A stretch of DNA of 64,000 bases. It comes from Aporrectodea caliginosa (lineage: Eukaryota; Annelida; Clitellata; Crassiclitellata; Lumbricidae). Below the pieces are notes generated by a model that worked only from the letters and a program-made list of their open reading frames with translations, did no database searches and was not told the DNA's origin. Positions 1-11,194 of the stretch are shown in pieces; position 1 is the first letter of the stretch; every line of letters begins with the position of its first letter. Where the stretch lies: assembly GCA_020284085.1 (NCBI GenBank), contig JACEVL010000279.1:435001-499000 (forward strand), written 5' to 3'. The position numbers were made by a program, and so were the translations under genes.

Positions 1-428
1 TTTGTAATGGTTGTGTACACCGAACGTAGGCCTCGGGTGTTAGCCGTCTGGATGTCACATACCTAATTATAAATCCGATGTATAGATCTTGAAAACTTCG
101 CATTTCAGATTGCAATTGGCAATGGTGCAGTTCAACGTAGTTTTCAAGAAGCCGTATACATAGAATACTGGCATAGGATGTGAAGCCAAGTTGCGTAGCT
201 ATTCAGACAACTGAACGGGTTGCAGAAAATAAAACAGAGGTCAAGTTTTACTCTCAGACATGGAGTGGTGTTGGGACAAGTTGCTCTTGCTCTGATGTCG
301 CTGATAACGTCGGTATTTCAGTTTTCATTGCTTATCTTTATTGCATCTTATACATTTTGATAGAATAACTTGATGGTGTTCAAACGGTAGCCGTAGCATT
401 GGTAATAGTGGTAGGCCCAATCGTTATT
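1..428. other. Unclassified non-coding sequence
   Basis: I see no gene or recognisable repeat here. The only open frame (180-368, starting GTG) is short and has no domain signature. The region ends where the tandem duplication begins. Confidence 0.5.
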
Positions 429-1229
429 GTTGTTGTTGTGTCACAGTTGTTGCAGTTTTACATCGTATAAAATTTCCCTCGACATCGTTTCAAGAAATCC
501 GAAGAAACTGATAAGGAACGCAAGCTAAGCCACGAGTCTTCTTGATCTATAACAATGTAGGGGCTTATTCAAATAAGACCCGAAAACACTAAAGTATTTG
601 AAAGTCTCTCCATATTCTTACAGCATTGGGTCCATGACACCCTAATTTTTTAAACATTTTCTGTGCTTAGAAGTTGTCTAGTCGATCTGATCATCTTGTG
701 ACATAAAAGTGGGCTAAGCGTCTGGTTATTAATTGGTGGATTTAATCTGAGCTTGCGAATCTGGAGCATATTTACAGCAGATTGAGAGCTATTAGGCCTA
801 TAGTCTATGCCCTTCGTGCACTATGGATTCCATGACTAATTGACCATTTGGATTGGCTTCAAACCAAATTCTCGCTGTACTCGTTTAAGCGTTACTGAGG
901 GCGTGGACACTTGTGTGATGGAATTGAGATGGATAACGGAGATAGCCCTACTTCTAACAGAATCCAAGCACAACATAGGTCTTGTCTATGATAAGTAACC
1001 AATGACTAGAGCAGTCAACGTATTAAAACCAAATGAACATATCTTTTACTTCAGCATCTAACTTGCAGAAGGCCACAAAATTGGCTTAGCAACTCTTCTT
1101 AAAGACGTCTTTGCTGTTTCACAAGAGCACATACGTAGAGACTCGATTTCATTGTTTGATGTCCGATTATATTGTCGACCTGAACTTCAAATATCTTCAA
1201 ATACTCAATGCCTCTTCTCTGCTATCCAT

Positions 1230-2355
1230 GGGCGCCCGCAGATATTTTTTGCCAGGAGTGGGCAAAATACAATGGTCACGGTTAAATTTTTTAGCAATAC
1301 AATACAATACAATACAATTTGAAATTTGTAGCGCGTTTTAATAAGACAAAAGTATTGCACGAGAGCGCGTTTGCGCTGTGTTCTTAGCCGTAGTGTAATG
1401 AAAGTAGATGAGTTTTTAATTTTGATTTAAATTGAGTACCGTAGCAGATGAACAATGACGGATTGTAGCTGGGAGACTGTTCCATTCTCTGGGTCCAGAG
1501 ACAGCAAAAGCACGATTTCCAAACTTCCTCTTGGTGCGAAGAACGGTAAAGTCTCCTCGCGTGGCCGATCTGAGTCCTCTAGGATTTGAAACAGAGCATG
1601 GCACGACCATCATGGATGTCATATATGAGGAGGAGGTTCCGGACTTTATATGATACATGAGAAGGGAGATTTTGAAAGCTATACAGGCACGAATGGGAAG
1701 CCAGTGTAGTTGTTGAAGAGATTGTGTGATGTGGTCTCTGGGACCAAAACCTTTTATTATAGGCGAGCTGCGGCGTGCAGAACAGATGTTAGAGGTTGTA
1801 GCGTCGATGTGGGAAGACCAGATAGGACGGAATTGCAGTAGTCGATGCGAGAGATGACAAGGGCTTGAGTAAGAATACGGAGGCAGGTTTCATCCAGGCA
1901 GCGTTTCACTTGTCTAATTTGACGAAGGTGGAAATAGCAGGCTCTGGCAATGGAGGAAATGTATTGAGTCATGTTTGAGATTGCGGTCTAGCAATACTCC
2001 AAGATCGCGAGCCACTTCTGAAGATGGAATAGAACAACTTGAGTCGAGGTTAAGTATTTTCAGTGAGTTATCATCACCCGGACTGTTCCGACGGTCGAAC
2101 GAAATGAGTTCTGTTTTAGTAGTATTTAGAGCTTGAAAAATGCAAAGAAATGAAGAGCATGGGTATTTTCATAAAGGTTTTGAAAGTGTACCGTTTAAAA
2201 CAATATCTAAACAAATTTTGTGTGGATATTGTTTCATATTAGTTCTTCAGTGTGAAGAAATTTGTTAAAAACACCAAAAAGTATTAGTTAAAAAATAGAT
2301 ATCAATTTCCCAGGGGGGCAAGTGACCCCTCTTGGCCCTGTGTGCGGGCGCTTGT
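1230..2355. mobile_element. DNA-transposon-like insertion with GGGCGCCCGCA ends
   Basis: The left edge reads GGGCGCCCGCAG and the right edge TGTGTGCGGGCGC, which are inverted. Subterminal text is also inverted: GCCAGGAGTGGG on the left, CCCAGGGGGGCAAGTGACC on the right. Copy B of the surrounding duplication lacks this segment, so it behaves as an insertion. It contains an L2/CR1-like LINE piece. I found no exact target duplication. A hAT-type origin is an inference from the end sequence style. Confidence 0.55.
1395..2140 (-). pseudogene. L2/CR1-like LINE reverse transcriptase, C-terminal part, broken
   Basis: Minus-strand translation gives typical L2/CR1 C-terminal reverse-transcriptase text in pieces. 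An upstream part holds NTTKTELISF and VARDLGVLLD (about 1970-2130). Then come RQVKRCLDETCLRIL and SRIDYCNSVLSGLP (1757-1972), then FGNRAFAVSGPREWNSLPA near the 3' end (1416-1658). Frame changes separate the pieces and no full ORF remains, so it is a dead fragment. It lies inside the insertion at 1230-2355. Confidence 0.8.
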
Positions 2356-3070
2356 GATTCTATCTAACATACATGTAGTATCGCTTAAAGAACCAGTATT
2401 GCAATGTTACAGTAGTAGTGACTGACCTTCTGTATAGCCTAGACGTGTGAAAGCCATAATTTTAGTCATATACATGTAATGAATGGTTTGGTAACTTAAA
2501 ATCTGGTATTATGCTCACAAGTTGATATTAAAACTTTAAGAGTCAAGTCACGGTTTCGAATAAAATCGATATTTTGAAAATTCCGGTGATATTCCAACAG
2601 GTTGCTGACGACATCTTGACTTGCAACCAGCTCAACAGACCTCCACAGAAAGGTTTTCTGTTCCTGCTCAGAACTCAGGCATTTATTTGGCCAAATGCCA
2701 ACCAAAGCGTTTTATTATGAAAATGTTGATCCACTTGCAGTGTAGCCTATGTAAGATCCGCGATTATCTGTCGACTACCCTACTAAACTGGCCTGGTTAG
2801 CAACATTGGATAAAGCGTAGGTTACCAATGCTATTCTGTGCGCCAGGATGCTGGTTCGTATACCGATGGCAGCATATTTCAAAGATATTAATCTCGAGCT
2901 AGTACGATCCGTTCATGGGGGATATAAAGGATGTTATCATTCTCATCATTTTTAGCTGGTTGAGTAGTTAGGCCTATATGTCGCAGTTCTTCATGAAACT
3001 CTTTGTTCGTTTGCTCCGTCTCACTATATTACTCGCTGGTGTAGTGCTGAGTAGTGCTATATATATAAAG

Positions 3071-3175
3071 CAGGTTTTAAACAGCTTCCTCGGCATGGTG
3101 TAGTAATTTTAAAAAAAAGTTGATGGCCTAGCATGTTAATCACTACACCATGCCGAGGAAGCTGTTTAAAACCTG
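3071..3175. repeat. Perfect 34-bp inverted repeat (hairpin)
   Basis: Arm 1 (3071-3104) is the exact reverse complement of arm 2 (3142-3175), with a 37-nt loop. The arms start CAGGTTTTAAACAGC and end GCTGTTTAAAACCTG. The duplicated copy near 8082-8115 has only the second arm, so the first arm was gained in copy A. Confidence 0.9.
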
Positions 3176-3830
3176 ATTTCAGCATGATTTTGGAGCACCT
3201 TAAATTGTTGCCGTTTGTATTACACTTCGACGCCATAGAAGTCACTTCTTGTTTTTATGATAGCGAGGGGAATATGCAAAAACATGCACTCGAATTGGAC
3301 GTTTATTTATCAAAACTCTCCTCAAATAGGTTAAAATAATTTCGAGCCCAGTGAAGTGCAAGCGAGGGACGAAATATTGGCTGATTAGCTACCTACCATA
3401 TCCAGAAAATGTTAGCATGATAGGCATTCCGAAAACAGATTTCTATAAGGAAACTGATTCATCAAAATTTCCCGACGTTTAGCTCCGCGATAACCAGGCT
3501 TCTGTATTGATTGTCAAAAAGGCGCTTTAGAATGGTTCTCACGAAGAAAGGACATGGTTATGCACAAGGCCTATATGTATATAGGCCCAATAGCCTATAT
3601 TTTGCATATATACATATATATCATAATAGGCCTATTACATTATGCACCTGCGTTGTATGCAGTCGGTCTCATGGTAAGGCAAATTTTGGTCGTTATTTAT
3701 AGCCAGTTTAGGACTATTATCAAAAACAATTCGTATACGCATTTAGAGGAGGTAAAGTTTACAACACAATCGTCCAAATGACGATGACTTGTACGAGATG
3801 TTTCTAGTGTAAATAAATATATATGAAATT

Positions 3831-4078
3831 GCATCTATATGAAATTCCGTAACCCTTTCCCCATCCCTTCTGGGCCTCCTTAGGCCTATTACCATAACGA
3901 TGAAAATTCTGTTCCATTGTAAATGCACTCTTGTACATTGGCTAACAATAAATGATGACTGGTTGATAAATGATCTTTGAAAGCTTGTTTTATTTTTTTT
4001 TCTTAATATGCACAAACAAACAAACAATTCTACTTCACGTCACAAAATTAAAAGAGCCCAACAATCCGCAAGAGTTTT
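3831..4078. other. Unclassified sequence
   Basis: AT-rich stretch between the duplicated block and a SINE. No gene is seen. Confidence 0.4.
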
Positions 4079-4300
4079 ATAATAATAATAATATAATATC
4101 TTTTCTTTAATCAAGCGCCTGACAAACGCACTGCGTTACATGTCATGCAATTGACCAATCAGGTGATGGTTACTTATAACAGAACAGACAGCGTTGCAAT
4201 ACTAGTGTGAAGATTGACATAAAAATCCATAACGGGGCTCGAACTCGGTACCTCTCGCTCTCTTCGCCAGATGTTATCCAACGCGCCACCGGGCCCCCCA
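4079..4300 (-). repeat. tRNA-derived SINE with (AAT)n tail
   Basis: Read on the minus strand it begins with a tRNA-like head: an A-box-like GTTGGATAACATCTGGCG, then a B-box-like GAGTTCGAGCCC. It ends in an ATT/AAT-rich tail at 4079-4093. A second copy with the same head and the CGCCTGACAAACGCACTGCG body is at 59287-59607, also on the minus strand. The two copies support a mobile family rather than a tRNA gene. Confidence 0.8.
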
Positions 4301-4499
4301 AAGTTCGCAAAGCACGTTCCTCGCCCGCGGTCTTACGCTGACTAGAATTATACTCGTCCGTAACAACGAATACAATAGCGTCTGAGCGCAGTAAAGTCCG
4401 TCGTCTATAACTTCATAAACTGGCATCCACGACGATGACGATCTCTCCGGACAAAACTCCGTAATATTAGAACTTTAGTATACGCTAGTAGATTCTTCT

Positions 4500-5135
4500 C
4501 TCTCAGTTTTCTACTGAAAGAATCTTGAGTATGGCGTTACTTCTTTGTTAGTCATCAACTTGTATGTCTCTATTAAATCTCCTCTGCATCTTCTCTTCTC
4601 TAGTGTTGTCAGTCCACAATTCAGCAATCTCTCTTCATACGTCAGTTTTCCAAATCCTCTGATCATCTTTGTTGCTCTCCGCTGCACCTTTTCTAGCACT
4701 TCCTTATCTTTTTGCATGTAGGGACTCCACACTTGAGCAGAGTACTCTAAGTGAGGTCTGACCAGAGTTTTATATAGGTTCAGGAAGATGCTTTTTTTCT
4801 CTGCTGATCACCGTCCTTCTGATTTGTCCCAGCACCTTATTTGCTTTGGTCGCTGCTTCTCTGCATTGCCTGGATGGTTTTGCGCTTTGGTGTATTTTTA
4901 CTCCCAGATCTCTCTCCTCTTCCGTTGTTCTTAATTTCCTGTCTCCCATTTCATATTCGAAACCTCTTTTCTTTCTTCCCACATGCATTACTGCGAATTT
5001 ATCCATGTTGAATGCATGTTCCACTCTTCTGACCACTTGCACAATCTTTCTAAGTCCTCCCTTAGTATCTTGGCTTCTTCATCGTTGTTAACTTTTGCGC
5101 AGAGTTTTGTGTCGTCTGCAAACTTAGAGATCTTT
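4500..5135 (-). pseudogene. Non-LTR retrotransposon reverse transcriptase fragment
   Basis: Minus-strand text starts at the catalytic FADD region (KFADDTKLCAKVNND, near 5090-5130). It continues through ERDLGVKIHQSAKPSRQC and ANKVLGQIRRT, then VWSPYMQKDKEVLEKVQR and GLTTLEKRRCRGDLIETYK. This is the classic thumb and C-terminal part of a Jockey/CR1-superfamily reverse transcriptase. It is split by a frameshift around 4735-4770 and lacks everything upstream of the FADD box, so it is 5'-truncated and dead. Its truncated 5' edge abuts copy B of the segmental duplication. Confidence 0.8.
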
Positions 5136-6560
5136 GTTGTTGTGTCACAGTTGTTGCAGTTTTACATCGTATAAAATTTCCCTCGACATCGCTTCAAGAA
5201 ATCCGAAGAAACTGATAAGGAACGCAAGCTAAGCCACGAGTCTTCTTGATCTATAACAATGTAGGGGCTTATTCAAATAAGACCCGAAAACACTCAAGTA
5301 TTTGAAAGTCTCTCCATATTCTTACAGCATTGGGTCCATGGCACCCTAATTTTTTAAACATTTTCTGTGCTTAGAAGTTGTCTAGTCGATCTTGTGACGT
5401 AAAAGTGGACCAAGCGTCTGGTAATTGATGGATTTAATCTGAGCTTGCAGATCTCTGGAGAATATTTACAGCTGATTAAAAGCTATAATCTACTCTATGC
5501 GCTTCGTGCACTATGCATTCCATGACTAATTGACCATTTTGATTGGCTTAAAAGGTAACTATCGCTTTCCTCGTTTCAGCGTTACTGAGGGCGTGGACAC
5601 TTGTGTGATGGAATTGAGACGTATAACGGAGATACTTCTAACAGGATCCAAGAATAACGTAGTTCTGGTCTAGGATAACCATGCAATGACTAAAGCAATC
5701 TACTTATTAAAACCACATAAACATATCTTTTTACTTCAGCATCTAACTAGCAGAAACCCACAAACTTGGTGTAGCAACGTCTTTGTTGTTTCACAAGAGC
5801 ACATACGTGGGTACTCGATTTCATTATTTCATGTCCGATTACATTTTCGACTTGATCTTCAAATATCTTCAAATAATTATTCAGTGTCTCTCCTCCATCA
5901 TTTAACATAGTATCGCTTAAAGAACCAGTACTGAAATGTAATAGTGACTGACCTTGTGTATAGCCTAAACGTGTGAAAGCCAGATTTATATAGTCATATA
6001 CATGTAATGAATGGGGTGGTAACTTAAAATCTGGTAGGGCCTATTATGCTCACAAGTTGATAAGCGACTTTAAGAGTCAAGTAACGGTTTCGAATAAGAC
6101 CGATAGTTGGAAAATTCTGGTGGTGTTCCAACAAGTTGTGGACAACATCTTGACTTGCAACCAGCTCATCAGACCTTCCCAGAAAGGTTTTCTGTTCCTG
6201 TTCAGAACTCAGGTTTTTCTTTGGCCAAATGCCAACCAAAGCGTTTTATCATGAAAACTGTTGACCCACTTGCAATGTATGTAAGGTGAGCGCATCTCTA
6301 TCGACTACCCTACTAAACTAGTCTGGTTGGCTATACTGGTTAAAGCGTATAGGCCTACATCATGGCGCCTCTGTGTGCGAAGATGCTGGTTCGCATAGGC
6401 CTACCGATGGTAGCATATTTCAAAGATATTAATCTCGGTTTAGCACGATCCGTTCACGGGGATATAAATGGCGTGTCGCCCATTCAACCGAGCATAGATG
6501 GTGAAGGATCTCGCCCGATGAATTCATTGGAAAATGAGCAGATCGAGACCTTACGGGCGT

Positions 6561-7080
6561 TGTAGAAAACGTGTTGGCCTACAGTTACATTTGTAGAGCC
6601 TACTTTCGCATGCATGACACACACGCCCCTCAGTCTCTACCTTGCCAAGACTAACCTTGCAAGGACTAGGCGTAATTTTTAACCGTGTCACGTGTCTTTT
6701 AAGGTGCACGTCAGTTATAGAAGATAATATTATGCCATGCGTGACCGTTGATCACCCACTATAGTAATTTAGGCTGGATAGGCTAAACGTTCTCTCGGCT
6801 GACTGATTGCCTACCCATTTAAGTACCTATATGCGGTAGTGGTCTACCGAAAGTGGGTTTTTCGAGCACACTTACTCGTCGAAAATTTCCAAGTAGCCTA
6901 TAAATACTAAATAGCGATGCATTTTACATAGATGTAGGCTATAATAAACCACTTCGATCAAATAGATTTACACTATAAGCAATTCAGTCTACAAGCCATG
7001 CTAACTGAAACGCCTAGGCCTACTGGTTAACAGTAATTGTCACACAACTCAATATCCAGTTACGACACTCAGTTTATAGA
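6561..7080. other. Unclassified sequence
   Basis: No gene is recognised. Several TAGGCCTA-like words occur. Confidence 0.4.
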
Positions 7081-7329
7081 TCTGTGGTAGAGGAAGCAAA
7101 GAAGGAAGCCTTGATGGAGGAAGATACCAATACTCCCACAAGACCACGACAGGTGGACCTACGGTCAGCAATCCAATATCTGTCGTGTCTCAAGACCTAC
7201 ACAAGGCAGCAGCAAAACGAGAAGAAGATAAAGAAGAAACAAGTGAAAGAGGAACACGTAGGCCTATATGTAGGACCTATAGGCGGTTGGCCGAAATACC
7301 TCTCCCTTACCGTGTCATTTCCGCACTGA
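7081..7329 (+). pseudogene. Possible pogo/Tigger-like transposase C-terminal relic
   Basis: A short open stretch reads VEEAKKEALMEEDTNTPTR then DLRSAIQYLSCLKTYTRQQQ and a lysine-rich tail. The helix spacing resembles the end of CENP-B/Tigger-type transposases, where a Leu-rich 'EALxALxxLRxFxEQQ' stretch follows an acidic linker. There is no catalytic DDE region upstream in this window. The assignment rests on this weak resemblance only; it may be a chance ORF. Confidence 0.25.
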
Positions 7330-7546
7330 AAGTAGGCCCTACAGGTTTAGTTTCTCGGGTTTCAAATGAGCACACGTAGATCAAACTTTATTCTGGGTGG
7401 TGCTCTATCTTTTTCTTACCTTGTCTTTGTCCATCCGGATATTTCCGTGGTTAATTGTCTCTAATAGATGTCTGTTTTAGCTGATATTTCCTGTTTATAT
7501 TTTTTTTATCAGTTCTCGGTAGGCCTAATGGACACACACCTACACA

Positions 7547-7936
7547 CAGGGGCGTCCATCCTATGGGGTGGGGGTGGGGGGAATGAAGCAGAGATCTTCA
7601 TAGCCTTTTCAGCGGGAAGAATTTTTGCACAATAAACGTCTGCTCAAGCTGACAATTAGTCTTCAATTTAATAATTTTGGCGTATGGTATATATAGGCCT
7701 ACTCAAGCGATTAGACTTCGAGGTGATATAGAATGCTTGCATATCTTACAGCAAATGTTTCAGAATACTGTTCCCTGTTAAAGATTCTTACAGTAAAATT
7801 GTGCTTCAAATTGCGATAAGAGATTTTCTGTTTAGTCGACAGTCGACCAATCGTCTGAGGGGGGGCAGTCGTCGGGGGGAAATCTGATGACAAAATGGGG
7901 AATACTTCATATGCGTAAGGGGGATGGACGCCTCTG
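7547..7936. mobile_element. Non-autonomous hAT element
   Basis: The left end is CAGGGGCGTCCATCC and the right end GGATGGACGCCTCTG, inverted. It is flanked by the exact 8-bp target duplication CCTACACA (7539-7546 and 7937-7944). CAG...CTG ends with 8-bp duplications are the hallmark of hAT transposons. No transposase is encoded. Confidence 0.9.
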
Positions 7937-7944
7937 CCTACACA

Positions 7945-7947
7945 CAC

Positions 7948-7981
<34 letters not shown>

Positions 7982-7982
7982 C
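7945..7982. repeat. (CA)n microsatellite
   Basis: CA repeats next to the hAT target site. Confidence 0.9.
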
Positions 7983-8750
7983 TGCGCGCACGTACATTAT
8001 TTACTTTTATAATGGAACAGAAATCTTGAAACTATTGGCTGATATTTTGTAAAATGTTGATAGTCTAGCATGCTAATCACTACACCATGCCGAAGAAACT
8101 GTGTAAAACCTGATTTCGGTATGATTTTGGAGCGCCATAAATTGATGCAGTTTGTATTAAACTTCGACGCCATAGAAATCACTTCTTGTTTTTATGATAG
8201 CGAGAGGAATATTCAAAAACATGCGCTCGAATTGGACGTTTATTCTTCAAAACTCTCATCAAATAGGTTAAAATAATTTCGGGCCCAGTGAAGTGCAAGC
8301 GAAGGACGAAATATTGGCTGAGTAGCTACCTACCATATCCAGAAAATGTTAGCATGATAGGCATTCCGAAAACAAATTTCTATTAGGAATATGATTCATC
8401 AAAATTTCCCGACGTTTAACCGTGATGTAACCATGCTCTTTTATTGACTGTCAAAAATGTACTTCAGAATGGTTGTCACGAAGAAGTCACATGATTAGGC
8501 ACAAGGACTATATCTATCGTGCAGCTAGGCCTATACTATTATAATACTACAGACCTGTGTTGTATTCAGCCGGTCACATTTCAAAGTAAAATTTGCTCGT
8601 TACTTATCTCCGGTTTAGGAATACTGTCAAAAACATATCGTGTACTCTTTCAATCGTCCAAATGACGCCAACATGTAGGCCTACGAAATGTTTCCAGTGT
8701 TAACAAACTAATTGCATCTATGAAATACTACCATCCTTTCTCCTACATAG

Positions 8751-9008
8751 CAGAGATGGGCAACTACATTGTAATTAATTAGATTCTAATCCATTAGACA
8801 AACAGCTAATTCTAATTCTAATCAATTAGGTATACAAGATTTTGCTAATTATACTAATTCGATTAGCTGTTTGTCTAAGTTTGGCTAATGCTAAAAAATT
8901 CTAATCAATTAAGTTACAAGATTTTGCTAGTTCTAATCGAGTAGCAAATTTCAGCAGCTGATTCTAACTCTAATCGATTAGCAATTTAACTATTCGTGCC
9001 CACTTCTG
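8751..9008. mobile_element. Non-autonomous hAT element, AATTAG-rich
   Basis: Ends are CAGAGATGGGCAACTAC and GTGCCCACTTCTG, with the exact 8-bp duplication CTACATAG (8743-8750 and 9009-9016). The body is made almost wholly of degenerate CTAATTCTAAT / ATTAGCTAAT units. A related copy lies at about 60924-61230. Confidence 0.9.
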
Positions 9009-9016
9009 CTACATAG

Positions 9017-9320
9017 CGTATCAAGAAATACTTCACACACACAGACACACACACAGACCCACACACACATGTGATTAACAAGATTTTGAGATCAAATTTG
9101 TAGAAATAAGCAACTGCGCTTAACAGTTATATCTGGCCACAAGAATAACCACATACTACCGTCGACTGAGTGGAATACTTAATGAAACAAAGGAAACAAA
9201 GGATAGGCTTAAGACTAACCACAGTAAGCAGTCTTGATTCCTTGATTTCTAATTTCACTCCCTTTCCTAAGACTTACTTGCTCTTTATGAGTTATCGATC
9301 GGTGCAAATTGTCAGGAGCC
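9017..9320. other. Unclassified sequence with a (CA)n tract
   Basis: Contains a short CA-rich tract (9032-9070). No gene is seen. Confidence 0.4.
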
Positions 9321-9370
9321 GATGATGATGATGATGATGATGATGTTTTTGTTATTGTTGTTGTTGTTGT

Positions 9371-9431
<61 letters not shown>

Positions 9432-9460
9432 AATGATTATGATTATGATTATCATAATGA
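9321..9460. repeat. (GAT)n microsatellite with a (GTT)n interruption
   Basis: GAT units run to 9429, interrupted by GTT units at 9345-9372, then degenerate to GATTAT. The Asp-rich and Met-rich open frames here are simply the repeat translated. Confidence 0.95.
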
Positions 9461-10123
9461 TTGGGGTTTGCGCAGGAGATCAAAGAGCCAAACACAATCA
9501 GAAACCTGAGAAGAAATCGGCTCGACCACATACAAGTTTCAAATTTTGTACGGTAATAATGCTCTATCTTTGAACAGCAAAGGAAATTAACAGATTATGG
9601 TGTAGTCTTTTAAACCATGCATATCTAACGAATAGTTTCCCAAGAATCTTAGGACAACTCTCATAAACGCAAAATAACTAGAGAAATTTCTGGTAAATTC
9701 TAAGCATCCAGTACTTTGGAATAAAACTGAAAGACAAACATAAACCCGAGGAATAGGCCTTGTAAAGACACTGAGTATCTCAGTTCCCTTTTTCACCATG
9801 TGAACAGTTTATAGACTTATTTGGTAAGTGAACTTGAAATAATATTGTTACAATTAGTACCTGAAAATTTCAATCCGAATCGTCTTTAATAGTAATCAAT
9901 TATAGTAGCCAACTACCGTCAACTGGGGTTACTTTGATAGTTTTTTGCATAATTGGTTCCATGAATGGAACTTCTTTAAAACATTTTCCCGTTTTTTTAC
10001 TTTATTGTACCAATTGATGTCTTGTGATTACGATGAAACTCAATTTAATTTTTTTCAAGTATGCCTCCTATATTTTTTAAAATCCCAAAGAGTTATAAAT
10101 GTAACCCCAGGGGGTGGGGTTAC
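9461..10123. other. Unclassified sequence
   Basis: AT-rich, with short chance frames on both strands. No gene is recognised. Confidence 0.4.
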
Positions 10124-10606
10124 GGTGTCACGACAACTCGTCGAACGACATTTCGTCTACGACACTTCGTCGAGCGACAATTCGTCGAACGACATTTCGT
10201 CTACTAAGTTATTTGATATTGTCACTTTAAAATGGAAGCTGGATTGATGAAAAAACTGTTTCCCGAAATGGAAGTGGGATTGATGAAAACATTCCTGTGT
10301 TGAAATAGAAGCTGAATTGATCGAAATAATTTTTCACGTAAAAATAAGCTGGAAATCAACCTGGATGCATGGATGAAAATAGGTTTCCATTCAACAGAAG
10401 CTGGATTGATGAAAATAATCTTGTCAGTAATTAGAAGCTGGATTCCTGAGAATATATAGCACGTTTTAGCGAAACTATAAGAAAGCGGCCTCTGTTGATT
10501 AGCCGTAATGGATACAGATACACTAGTAGACGAAATGTCGTTAGACGAATTGTCGTTGACGAAGTGTCGTTATACGAAATGTCGTTCGACGAGTTGTCGC
10601 GGAACC
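10124..10606. mobile_element. Inverted-repeat element with CGTCGAACGAC subterminal units (uninterrupted copy)
   Basis: The left end GGTGTCACGACAACTCGTCG and the right end GACGAGTTGTCGCGGAACC are inverted. Units such as CGACATTTCGTC repeat inward from both ends. The interior has repeated AGCTGGATTGATGAAAA-type units. A second copy in the opposite orientation lies at 29814-32302, interrupted by two hAT elements. Without them its length is about 485 bp, against 483 bp here. It encodes no protein. Superfamily not assigned. Confidence 0.85.
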
Positions 10607-10790
10607 GCTCATGAAGAACAGACCATTGGAAACCGGCAACCACTTTTTCTTAGACCATTGGAAACCGATAGCCACTTATTCTTTTAGACCAAACGTAGCT
10701 TTCGGCTCTCTTAAGGTCCTTTAAGTTTGTTTATACCTATGACGTACCCGCCACTGCTTAAGCATTAACGTATGGCCAAAATAAATGTGA
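10607..10790. other. Short direct repeat
   Basis: The phrase GACCATTGGAAACCG occurs twice, about 35 bp apart (10620-10670). Nothing else is recognised. Confidence 0.5.
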
Positions 10791-11070
10791 CTCTAAGATA
10801 CCTTGCACTTAAATTCCAGCGTTTACCAGGCAGGTCATAGGTAGTTAAAGCCATTCTTGAACTTAAATTGGCTAGTCCAAAAGAACGTGCATCCCTTGAC
10901 CTCTCCTTCTTCTATCTTCCTTTCTCTCCACCTAACTTCACTTTTTCTTATAGAAGCTTATGTCTACGAATTTAGGCGAGGAAGAAATAATTCCAGGTTC
11001 CTGAAAAATAGCATTCCTTGGCAGACAGAGCCAGATGGATCGAGATGGGAAAATAAATATACAGTGAGAT
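10791..11070 (+). repeat. Dispersed repeat X, copy 1
   Basis: Shares long stretches with 24252-24545 and 34275-34441, including CTTAAATTGGC and CACTTTTTCTTATAGAAGC, then a GAGGAAGAAAT...CCAGGTTC stretch. Class unknown. It is followed at 11080-11165 by an L2/SINE-like tail (GGGAGCGCCTCTGAG...). Confidence 0.75.
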
Positions 11071-11194
11071 GAGCCAGGTATAAGTCTTTTCTGTTTAGCC
11101 GCGGCTGGGCTGGGAGCGCCTCTGAGTAGGTTCCTTGAAGGGGACCTATATAAATGCTCGGAATAAATGAATGAATGAATGGATGGATGGAGCC

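Larger units (their letters stand above)
429..3830. repeat. Segmental duplication, copy A
   Basis: Three blocks here match the region 5132-8745 in the same order and orientation: about 429-1230 with 5132-5880, 2370-2980 with 5909-6470, and 3110-3830 with 8048-8745. The match is diverged, with many substitutions and small indels. Copy A carries an extra 1.1-kb insertion (about 1230-2355) that copy B lacks. Copy B has about 1.5 kb between its second and third blocks that copy A lacks. No host gene is recognised in either copy. Confidence 0.85.
5132..8745. repeat. Segmental duplication, copy B
   Basis: Direct diverged copy of 429-3830. It lacks the 1.1-kb LINE-bearing insertion of copy A, so 5870-5920 is the empty site. 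It has an extra segment at about 6480-8048 that includes a hAT element (7547-7936). Confidence 0.85.

Noticed and set aside
9309..9573. Asp-rich and Met-rich ORFs
   Set aside because: Translations of the (GAT)n microsatellite.
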